Shown here piece after piece: positions 16,422 through 23,483 of a stretch of 37,470 nucleotides of DNA. Numbering within the stretch: position 1 is the stretch's first letter; the number at the start of each line of letters is the position of its first letter. Source of the stretch: DAOVQB01 sp023128935 (GTDB lineage Bacteria; Eisenbacteria; RBG-16-71-46; CAIMUX01; WJJG01); contig DAOVQB010000020.1 in the NCBI GenBank assembly GCA_030628905.1, forward strand, positions 1 to 37,470, read 5' to 3'. Under the pieces are notes generated by a model. It did no database searches. It was not told where the DNA came from and saw nothing but the letters and a program-made list of their open reading frames with translations. A program made the translations under genes and the position numbers.

Positions 16422-18002
16422 ATGCGAAGTCGCTTCGTACACCATGGTACCGAGAAAGGCAATCGCCGGAAGATGGATGCTGCCCACACTCCATCTGTCC
16501 GCACCGCCATTCTTCGCACCCTCGGCCTGACACTGATCGGCGCGGGAACCGCCATCGCACTCTGCATGCCGAGCTGTACCCTGGATGGGGTTCGCTACCC
16601 CGATAGCGCACCGCCTGTCACCTTTCTGGCAATCCAAGCCGAATCCCTACGAGTCTCCAACTACCGCACCATCCTCCACTGGTGGGGCACGGATGCCGAC
16701 GGTCGCGTTATCGGATACGCCTATCGGTGGGATGGCCCCTGGCAACCTGAACCCGAGGATAGCCTGTGGTGGGAAGACTCGACATGGGTCTTCACTGAAT
16801 CAACCTGCGACACCTTCGACGTAGCCATCTGCGGCAGCTATGCTGAGAGGACTTTTCAGATCCGCGCCATCGACAATGACCTTCTCTGTGACCCCGAACC
16901 GCTCAGCCAGCAATTCAGGCTGGAGAATTTCATTCCGCTCGTTTCATGGACCGACACGACACGGCACCCAACGCTTGATCAACCCAGCCTTCCGGCCATC
17001 TCCTTCGCTTGGAATCCCGAGGACTATGACGGACGTGAGACGGTCAAATTCGCTCGCCTTTGGCTTGACATTGAGGAAGGCGAGGACTCCCTGGCTTCCA
17101 GCCTCACGGTCGTTGAGGACACCGTGGGAGCCTTCTTCCCTGAGCATTTCCAAGGCCGCTATGGCGAACGTACTGTTTATCTCCAGCTTGTCGATGCCGC
17201 CTCCACGCCCTCTGAGATCATCTCCTGGACCTGGAATGTCGTGGAACCGGCGGGGGAGTATCTGCTCATCGACAATGCCTGGCCGTCGGGCAGAAGCGCG
17301 GTAGACAAGCAGGACAGGTTCTGGCGGGAACGCATGGAAGCACTCGTCCCGGGAAACTATCACGTCTACGATGTCGAGGGCGAGGGCGTCTTCCGCAGCC
17401 GCCAGGAAGTCCTACCCCTCTTCCAGCTCTTCAAGGGTGTGCTCTGGTATGGGATCAAGCACTACGCAGACAGCCGCCCCGTGGACAGAGCCATGAAGAA
17501 AGGCCTCGAGCTGGCAGAGGGCAGTTTGGTGGAGTATGCCTCCTCAGGTGGCGCCTTGCTGATCACGGGCCACAATGTCATGGGAACCGAGGGCGGCCTC
17601 AGCTCCACCTTCCTGGAGGAGGGCTTCGGGATCGAGAAGATCTACAGCTACCGCGAAGACGAGCAGTGGATCACGGATCTCGATCTACCGAAGGGCGCCT
17701 ACGTGCACTGCGGCCCGCTCATGGGCGGGACGGACTCCCTGCGCGTTCGTACCCGGGTCCCGAACAGCGACTACTTTAGAACCTCGGGCGACTTGGAACC
17801 GCTCCTTTGGCTTGAGCCGGCAACGCTGGATACAACCAAGCTCCCGGAACATGCCACCGAGCCGTTCTATTTGGCAGCCCTCGCCGAGCGCGGGGCGGGG
17901 CGGCTGGTCCTGTGCTCGACCCTGCTGACCGACTTCCGCTCCAGCTCCAACCCTGAAGACGCCATCGAGAACCTCCTGCGCTACCTCTTCGACCTCCCCT
18001 AG
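16422..18002 (+). CDS. Putative lipoprotein with Ig-like and amidotransferase-like domains
   Basis: This 526-residue protein has an N-terminal hydrophobic segment ending in a weak lipobox (CMPSC). Two Ig or fibronectin-like modules follow (about residues 60-270), with ILHWWGTDADGRVIGYAYR and the second module's SFAWNPEDYDGRETVKFARLW. The C-terminal half (about 275-526) looks like a class I glutamine-amidotransferase-like fold: YLLIDNAWPSGR, LFKGVLWYGI, LVEYASSGGALLITGHN and RGAGRLVLCSTLLTDF. No catalytic Cys-His-Glu triad is recognisable, so a binding role is more likely than catalysis. The ATG at 16422 has GGGAG at 8 bases. It ends the operon and is followed by the dispersed leader element. 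Confidence 0.62.
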   Translation: MRSRFVHHGTEKGNRRKMDAAHTPSVRTAILRTLGLTLIGAGTAIALCMPSCTLDGVRYPDSAPPVTFLAIQAESLRVSNYRTILHWWGTDADGRVIGYAYRWDGPWQPEPEDSLWWEDSTWVFTESTCDTFDVAICGSYAERTFQIRAIDNDLLCDPEPLSQQFRLENFIPLVSWTDTTRHPTLDQPSLPAISFAWNPEDYDGRETVKFARLWLDIEEGEDSLASSLTVVEDTVGAFFPEHFQGRYGERTVYLQLVDAASTPSEIISWTWNVVEPAGEYLLIDNAWPSGRSAVDKQDRFWRERMEALVPGNYHVYDVEGEGVFRSRQEVLPLFQLFKGVLWYGIKHYADSRPVDRAMKKGLELAEGSLVEYASSGGALLITGHNVMGTEGGLSSTFLEEGFGIEKIYSYREDEQWITDLDLPKGAYVHCGPLMGGTDSLRVRTRVPNSDYFRTSGDLEPLLWLEPATLDTTKLPEHATEPFYLAALAERGAGRLVLCSTLLTDFRSSSNPEDAIENLLRYLFDLP

Positions 18003-18022
18003 CAATTGGTCAAGGCGTGCTA

Positions 18023-18078
18023 TCGCGCGAGCAATAGCGGTTTGCGCCGGGGATTATTGACGCATTAGGGCTAGCTCC
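18023..18078 (+). repeat. Dispersed 56-base intergenic element, copy A
   Basis: The first 27 bases (18023-18049) are identical to the reverse complement of 35657-35683. The following 29 bases match at 22 positions without gaps. Total identity is 49 of 56. The core includes GCAATAGCGGTTTGCGCC. It lies 20 bases past the stop at 18002 and 120 bases before the start at 18199. The second copy is also just upstream of a gene in the same relative orientation. Confidence 0.85.
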
Positions 18079-18094
18079 GACGGCACTTAGCGGT

Positions 18095-18100
18095 TATAAT
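18095..18100 (+). promoter_or_regulatory. Perfect TATAAT box upstream of the OB-fold protein gene
   Basis: TATAAT at 18095-18100 lies 98 bases before the ATG at 18199 and 16 bases past the dispersed element. No good -35 box is found at 16-18 bases. A TTGACG within the dispersed element at 18057 is too far (32 bases). If this is the -10, an activator or alternative sigma factor may be needed. Confidence 0.3.
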
Positions 18101-18135
18101 ACAGGCGATCGGAAGGGTGGTTTGCGGAGCTGCCC

Positions 18136-18164
18136 GGCTTATCTATTTGCACGCCAGATAAACC
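18136..18164 (+). other. Leader hairpin before the OB-fold protein gene
   Basis: GGCTTATCT (18136-18144) and AGATAAACC (18156-18164) form a 9-base arm pair with one mismatch around an 11-base loop. If transcription starts near 18107, this hairpin is in the leader RNA, 34 bases before the start codon. No known riboswitch consensus was recognised. Confidence 0.4.
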
Positions 18165-18198
18165 CATCGGCTTATGGCCCTAGGAAAGGACACCTCCG

Positions 18199-20190
18199 AT
18201 GAAGCAGTTGAGCACCTTGATCGCCCTGAGCGCACTGCTGGTTCTGGCCGCCAGTCCGGCGGCGGCGGTAGTAACCACTATCACTAATATCCAGACTGGC
18301 AGCCACAGTATTGGAGATGAAGTCACGGTTGAGAATGTGGTCGTTACGGCCAGCGGTTTCTGGGGTTTCTTCGTACAGGAACTCGATCCCCAGACCTGGC
18401 CCGATCGGATGTACTCGGGTATTTTTATCCATACCGCCGCCAGCCACATCGGCGACATCAAGCGTGGTGACCTGGTCAACGTGACCGGCGTCTATGACGA
18501 GTATTACGATTTCTCTGAGATCGACCTCGCCCACGACTACTGTGGTGTCACGGCCGTCTGCTTCTACGAGATCATCGGAACCGCCGATGTCCCCGAACCG
18601 GTGGAGTTGCTGATCTCGGAAGTCAATGACACTGGCCCACTCAACGAGGCTTACGAGAGCGTCCTGATCCGCGTGGACCGGGAGGACCAGACACTATTCG
18701 CCGGCCAGCCCAACCAGTATGACGATTGGTACCTCTTCACAGATGCGGTGGGTGTGGGCGATTCCCTACTAGTCGAACTACGTTCCGCCGACCCAGGGGG
18801 TGACTTCTCCTACCCGCTGCCGGAGGAGGGCGATGAACTTGAGTTCCTCCAAGGGATCCACACCTACAGTTACGGGCACTACAAGCTGGCGCCCCGCAAC
18901 TGCCCGGAAGACATGGGCATGCCTTGCCCCCCGGTGCTCCAGAGCATGTGCGCCTACGCCAACTTCCACATCGATGTCATTTTCGCTGTAGATGTCGACT
19001 CGGTGAGTGCGTCCAATACCTTCTTCTACGACATGGACTCGGGGCTGGAGATCCTGGCCGCCGAAAGGCAGCCCGAGAACCACAAGCTCGTGCGCCTGAC
19101 AACCGAGGAGCAGACACCAGGCTACATCGAGACGGGTTATGTGGAAGGGGTCCTCTCAGAGGGTGATCTTATACCGGCCCCCCCGGGTGAATACACCTTC
19201 GCACAGGGCATCCTGCCGATCTACGACATCCAGTACGTGGAGGATCTGGTTGAGGACGCCTCTGAATACGAGAACCAAGTCGTCACCACAACCGGAAGGA
19301 TCACGGCTATCGAAGACGACAAGTATTACTACCTCCAGCAGGGAGATGCAGGGCCCTTCAAGCATCTATATGTGCGGCGCGGGAAGATCGGCGACCTGGC
19401 CCTTGGCGACAGCGTTAAGGTCGCGGGCAAGGTCGTTGAGTACTACGGATGGACGGAGCTCAAGTACGCCACAAATGTCCAGCTCTACGAGAACCTCGGC
19501 CCGGCCATCGATCCAATCGTGCGCAATGATCTGTTCTTCGAGCAGATGCTTTACGACGCTGCTGCGGGCGACAATAATCCACCCGACGACAACCTGCCCG
19601 AGCCATGGGAAAGCGCCTACATCCGGCTCTCCAACTGCGCCATCATTGACAGCGTTGAGGGCTCTGCGGCCTTGTGGGGCGATTGGTGGGCTCTCAATGA
19701 GGCCAGTGTAAGCGATACCTGCCTTTTCGATTTCAGCGAGGACCTGAATGGCGATGGTGCCCTGATCTCCTACGAACCACAGGTCGATGACATGCTCATG
19801 CTCTCGGGCATCCTCCAGTGTAGCTTCGGGTACCGCCTTGTGCCGCGCTTCGAGGATGACATCCGGATTTGCGATTCAAGTGTTGAATACCGTCCTATCG
19901 AAGCCGCGCGGGCAACGCTCAGACAGAACAGTCCGAACCCATTCGGCCCAGCTACCACGATCGCCTTCCATCTCGAAGGCCCTGCGCAGGCCGTGGAGAT
20001 TGAAATTTTCGATGTAACTGGCGCCAAGGTGCGTGGACTTCTTAACGGTGCTCCTTTCAGGGCCGGCCCCCACAAGGCCAGCTGGAACGGAACCGATGAC
20101 CAGGGCCAGCCGATGGCCTCAGGAAAATACTTCTACCGCCTCACCGTCGATGGCCGGAGTGAGGCCAAGCAGATGATATTGCTAAAATAG
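18199..20190 (+). CDS. Secreted multi-OB-fold protein with Ig-like and FlgD/type IX-like C-terminal domains
   Basis: This 663-residue protein has a signal peptide (1-23, AAA-V). Two paired beta-modules follow. Unit A1 (about 38-130) resembles unit A2 (about 345-435), and unit B1 (about 135-240) resembles unit B2 (about 436-557). For example, NEAYESVLIRVD is matched by PEPWESAYIRLS, and YSYGHYKLAPRNCPEDM by CSFGYRLVPRFEDD. They look like OB-fold or bacterial nuclease-associated domains without a catalytic part. Between them (about 250-335) is an SbsA/Big_5-like Ig module with LAAERQPENHKLVRLTT. The end (570-663) starts LRQNSPNPFGPATTIAF and closes with KYFYRLTVDGRSEAKQMI, a FlgD-Ig/type IX sorting-type domain. 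It is probably surface-attached or released; no activity is assigned. GGAAAGG precedes the ATG. Confidence 0.8.
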   Translation: MKQLSTLIALSALLVLAASPAAAVVTTITNIQTGSHSIGDEVTVENVVVTASGFWGFFVQELDPQTWPDRMYSGIFIHTAASHIGDIKRGDLVNVTGVYDEYYDFSEIDLAHDYCGVTAVCFYEIIGTADVPEPVELLISEVNDTGPLNEAYESVLIRVDREDQTLFAGQPNQYDDWYLFTDAVGVGDSLLVELRSADPGGDFSYPLPEEGDELEFLQGIHTYSYGHYKLAPRNCPEDMGMPCPPVLQSMCAYANFHIDVIFAVDVDSVSASNTFFYDMDSGLEILAAERQPENHKLVRLTTEEQTPGYIETGYVEGVLSEGDLIPAPPGEYTFAQGILPIYDIQYVEDLVEDASEYENQVVTTTGRITAIEDDKYYYLQQGDAGPFKHLYVRRGKIGDLALGDSVKVAGKVVEYYGWTELKYATNVQLYENLGPAIDPIVRNDLFFEQMLYDAAAGDNNPPDDNLPEPWESAYIRLSNCAIIDSVEGSAALWGDWWALNEASVSDTCLFDFSEDLNGDGALISYEPQVDDMLMLSGILQCSFGYRLVPRFEDDIRICDSSVEYRPIEAARATLRQNSPNPFGPATTIAFHLEGPAQAVEIEIFDVTGAKVRGLLNGAPFRAGPHKASWNGTDDQGQPMASGKYFYRLTVDGRSEAKQMILLK

Positions 20191-20208
20191 AGCCGCGATA
20201 ATTGACGA

Positions 20209-20253
20209 GCCGAGCCCTTATGCGGACCCGGGCTCGGCGAAGCTTGGACAGAG
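20209..20253. terminator. Hairpin between convergent genes, with the conserved 3' box
   Basis: GCCGAGCCC (20209-20217) and GGGCTCGGC (20230-20238) form a perfect 9-base stem with a 12-base loop in the 78-base gap between convergent genes ending at 20190 and 20269. The following box (20233-20253, with AAGCTTGG) matches the box at 95-115 at 18 of 21 bases. There is no U-tract on either strand, so termination could be factor-assisted. It may serve both transcripts. Confidence 0.6.
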
Positions 20254-20268
20254 GAATCTGATCCAGGG

Positions 20269-21000
20269 CTACAAGCGGCTTGAAGGAGGACGACGACGCG
20301 GTCCGTCCTCGTCGTCGTTGCGAAAATCAATCACATGGAGATGACTCCTACGCCGTCTTGCCTGCCATTGCGCTAGCGCAGCGGCAGCCCACTTTAGGTA
20401 GATCCACCCGAAAACCAGCCCGCCCAGGTGGGCCAAGTGGGCGACGCCACCGCTGCGTTGCGAAATCGAAGCAAGCAGTTCAATGCCCCCAAAGATCAAC
20501 ACGAAGAGCCGCACGGGCACGGGGAAGAGGAAATAAAGGTAGATCCGGCGCTCAGGAAAGTACATGGCGTAGGCCAGTAATAGACCATAGACGGCGCCGG
20601 AGGCCCCAATCGTGGGTATGACACCGTTGGGTGTGAACACCACGGTCATCAGGCCCGCTCCCACGCCAGTGAAGAAGTAATAGGTCAAGAAACGCCGCGT
20701 GCCCCACATGCGCTCCAGATCGCTGCCAAACATCCAGAGCGCAAACATGTTGAAGAGGATATGGAAGAAACTGCCGTGTAGGAAGAGATAGGTGAATACC
20801 TGCCAGAGAAAGGCCTTCTTCAAGACAAGCACGGGAATGATGCCGAGTAGCTGCTCTATATTCAGGCCCGCCACCAAGGCCTTTCCAGGAACAATGAAGT
20901 GCTGAAAGAGATAGAAGATCCCATTCCAGATGAGGAGATACTTGACACCATCGGTCAATGCGGATCCCATGCGGAGGCCACCGCGCCCATACCCATTCAC
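20269..21000 (-). CDS. Rhomboid family intramembrane serine protease
   Basis: The 243-residue protein is mostly membrane-embedded. It shows the rhomboid signature in order: FLHGSFFHILFNMFALWMFG (about 73-92), then IGASGAVYGL with nucleophile Ser134, then AHLAHLGGLVFG with catalytic His191 (H-x-x-G-x-x-x-G spacing as in GlpG). A basic-acidic C-terminal tail (residues 215-243, RRRRSHLHVIDFRNDDED) follows the last helix. It cleaves membrane proteins within the bilayer; substrates are unknown. The start may be the GTG at 21000 (AGAGGGG upstream, slightly far) or the ATG at 20970. It converges with the OB-fold protein gene, and the two share a hairpin. Confidence 0.93.
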   Translation of the reverse strand: MNGYGRGGLRMGSALTDGVKYLLIWNGIFYLFQHFIVPGKALVAGLNIEQLLGIIPVLVLKKAFLWQVFTYLFLHGSFFHILFNMFALWMFGSDLERMWGTRRFLTYYFFTGVGAGLMTVVFTPNGVIPTIGASGAVYGLLLAYAMYFPERRIYLYFLFPVPVRLFVLIFGGIELLASISQRSGGVAHLAHLGGLVFGWIYLKWAAAALAQWQARRRRSHLHVIDFRNDDEDGPRRRPPSSRL

Positions 21001-21131
21001 GCCAAGCTATCCCCTCTTGCCAACCCGACATCCTGGTGTTGGGGAGCGAGTAAACCGGATCAAGCCCAGCCGTCCAGACCCGACGCCTGCGGCCCGTGCC
21101 GGGAAGCGCCACTTACGTTCATGGCCCGGAC

Positions 21132-21581
21132 TTAGTTCCCGATGACCTTGAGCGCCCCGCTATAGGACTGGGAATCCTTCCCCGGCCCAACGCCTGGCTG
21201 GCTTGTGGACGAGAGTTTGCTATCGGCGCCCATAGCGCAGTTGCCCTGAAAGAAGGCCCCGTCCTCAATCTTGAAGGTCATCGCGTGGACGTCTCCCTCC
21301 AACCGGGCGCCTCGCTGCAGCACAACCTTGCCCTTGGCCCATACGCGGCCCTTGATGCGGCCGGCGATCACGGCGGAATCGGTCGCCAACTCGGCCTTAA
21401 GCACGCCCGTTGACCCAACAGTCAGGCACTCGGTCACCTGGATCTGGCCCTCAACCTCCCCGTCTACCCGCAATGACCCGTTCACCCGCAGGATACCGTT
21501 GAAGTGCGTGCCGCTCCCGATAATGGTTGTGGTCTTATCAGCAGCAGGCCTGATCTCACCTCGTTCCTCTTTCCTGAACAT
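21132..21581 (-). CDS. Bactofilin (polymer-forming cytoskeletal protein)
   Basis: This 149-residue protein has the bactofilin beta-helix pattern of short repeated strands: TTTIIGSGTHFNGILRVNG, LRVDGEVEGQIQV, LTVGSTGVLKAELATDSAVI, IKGRVWAKGKVVLQ and ARLEGDVHAMTFKIEDGA. Bactofilins form nucleotide-independent filaments under the cell envelope and help shape or local wall synthesis. The disordered N-terminal (1-18) and Ser/Gly-rich C-terminal (about 122-149) tails are typical. The ATG at 21581 follows GAGGAT at a normal distance. It lies 114 bases after the phosphatase gene and 131 bases before the rhomboid gene, and may share a transcript with them. Confidence 0.93.
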   Translation of the reverse strand: MFRKEERGEIRPAADKTTTIIGSGTHFNGILRVNGSLRVDGEVEGQIQVTECLTVGSTGVLKAELATDSAVIAGRIKGRVWAKGKVVLQRGARLEGDVHAMTFKIEDGAFFQGNCAMGADSKLSSTSQPGVGPGKDSQSYSGALKVIGN

Positions 21582-21695
21582 ATGTGTATCCTCGCACCCT
21601 GTCTGCCCGGGTTCAACGCTTTAGTCACCACCACCCAGCACTCAGTCGGCCACCCCACGGCCCGTCCGTCGGATGTGACGCTTCACTCATTGATA

Positions 21696-23483
21696 TCAGC
21701 CATCCGGGGCATCATCTTGAGCAGGGGATTGGGTCACCCGCAACACAACTGCTGTCAGATCATCCTCCATTTGGCCCCATTGGCAGTGGGTGTGGACAGC
21801 CTCCAGGATTCTGCCGCAGATCCCGCGGGCGTTTTCCTCAGTAGGCACTCCCTTCAGGACACTGACGAGCCGCTCGGTGCCAAACATCTCGCCAGTTGGT
21901 GAGAGCGCTTCGGTGATCCCATCGGTGTAGAAAACAAGCAGATCCCCCTCCTGTAGGTCGATGAAGCCCTCCCGATAGACGGCGCGTGGGAAACTGCCCA
22001 GAATGAGTCCCCCTTCTTCCAGCCACTCGATCCGACCCGTTCGCCGAATGAGCACGGGCGGATTGTGGCCTGCGTTCGAGTAGGTCAACCGTCCCCGAGA
22101 CCGATCGAGCACTCCATAGACCGCCGTCACGAAGGCCGTATCCTCGGTACTCTCCCACATGAGCCGGTTGACCTTCGAAAGGATGACCGCGATCGCGTAG
22201 TTATTCCGGATCTCAGCCCGCAGACTGGCACGGAAGGCCGCCATCATAATCCCTGCCGCGATCCCTTTGCCGGATACGTCACCGATCACAATACCCACCT
22301 GGTCTGATGTGATCTCAACGAAGTCATAGAGGTCGCCGCTGACCTCCAGCGATGGATGGTTGAAGGCTGCAATGTCGAGACCGCGCAGGACCGGGTTGTC
22401 GGCAGGCAATAGCCTGCGCTGGATCCTGCGCGCGATCCGGATCTCCTCCTCCAGACGCCTCTTCTCGATGGCCTGGTTGTGAAGCCATGCGCGCTGGATG
22501 GCAATCGCGGCTTGATTCCCAAAGGCGGAGAGCAGTCTGAGATCCCGCTCAAGGAACGCATTGGGCTTATCACTCTCAAGGTTGAAGACCCCCACTAGCT
22601 CGCCTTCCGCCATCAGCGGCACGGTCATCTCTGAGCGGGTTCTGGGACGGGCTGCCAGATAGCGCGGGTCTTTCGAGACATCCGGGATAACGAGCGGCTC
22701 TTTCTGCTTGGCAGCCCAGCCGACCGCCCCCTGCCCCACCTTGAGCCGCACCTGGTCTTCCGAACCATCTGGATAGCCATGTCCGTAGAACCACTCGAGT
22801 ACCCCTATTTCCCGGTGGTAGAGGTAGATGCTCACGGCGTCGAAGTCGATCATCTCCGAAAGCAGTTCAATTAGCAGTGGGAGCAGCTCCTCCAGACGCA
22901 GCGTTCGCGCCAGCTCAAGCCCCACCCGATAGAGCAGCTCATTTGTGCGCTTCTCCCTGCGGACCATCTCATATAGCCGTGCGTTCGCAAGCGCCACGGA
23001 CAACTGGTTCCCCAAGGCTTCTAGCAGTTCCAGATCCTCCGCTGTGAAACCGCCAGCGCGTTGCGCATTGATAACTTCCAATACTCCGGTCACCTTAGAG
23101 GCACGATGCAGCGGGACTGCCATTATCGAGCGGATGGTGAAACCCATCTTCTGATCGAGGCCCGGACGGAGGCGGGCGTCTGAGGGTGCGTCATTGACCA
23201 GCGCCGGCATCTCCCGGGCTGCCACCCATCCCGCCAGCCCCTCGCCATGGCGTAGCGGTGGAGTGCGGGACGGATCGGTTAGCTGACCAAAGGCCAGGTG
23301 GAATTCCAAGCTGTCACGCGATCTGTTCTTCAGCAGTACCGAGCAGGCTTCGGCTTCGAAGACCTCACAGCTCAGGTCGCGGATCACCTCCAGGAGACGG
23401 GGGCGCTCGAGCACCTCGTTGAGCCGTGCGGCAGATTGGATCAGGAAATGTTCGCGGTCTCGCACAGTCCCATTAGCGGGCAT
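21696..23483 (-). CDS. GAF-GAF-PP2C serine phosphatase (RsbU/SpoIIE type)
   Basis: This 595-residue protein carries two GAF sensory domains (about 30-170 and 205-345), a linker helix rich in Arg/Glu (EEIRIARRIQRRLLPA, the usual entry to this phosphatase type) and a SpoIIE-like PP2C domain (about 375-585). Metal-binding acidic residues are seen in VSGDLYDF, IGDVSGKGIAAG, FYTDGITEA and MEDDLTAVVLRV. Such enzymes dephosphorylate STAS-domain anti-anti-sigma factors in partner-switching systems. No STAS protein or anti-sigma kinase is encoded nearby, so its partner lies elsewhere. The ATG at 23483 follows GGGAG and overlaps the amidohydrolase stop by 11 bases, indicating coupling. Confidence 0.93.
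   Translation of the reverse strand: MPANGTVRDREHFLIQSAARLNEVLERPRLLEVIRDLSCEVFEAEACSVLLKNRSRDSLEFHLAFGQLTDPSRTPPLRHGEGLAGWVAAREMPALVNDAPSDARLRPGLDQKMGFTIRSIMAVPLHRASKVTGVLEVINAQRAGGFTAEDLELLEALGNQLSVALANARLYEMVRREKRTNELLYRVGLELARTLRLEELLPLLIELLSEMIDFDAVSIYLYHREIGVLEWFYGHGYPDGSEDQVRLKVGQGAVGWAAKQKEPLVIPDVSKDPRYLAARPRTRSEMTVPLMAEGELVGVFNLESDKPNAFLERDLRLLSAFGNQAAIAIQRAWLHNQAIEKRRLEEEIRIARRIQRRLLPADNPVLRGLDIAAFNHPSLEVSGDLYDFVEITSDQVGIVIGDVSGKGIAAGIMMAAFRASLRAEIRNNYAIAVILSKVNRLMWESTEDTAFVTAVYGVLDRSRGRLTYSNAGHNPPVLIRRTGRIEWLEEGGLILGSFPRAVYREGFIDLQEGDLLVFYTDGITEALSPTGEMFGTERLVSVLKGVPTEENARGICGRILEAVHTHCQWGQMEDDLTAVVLRVTQSPAQDDAPDG

Noticed and set aside
18121..18198. A cyclic-di-GMP or other known riboswitch in the leader hairpin region
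   Set aside because: The hairpin does not match any riboswitch consensus I can recall; only a simple stem is visible.
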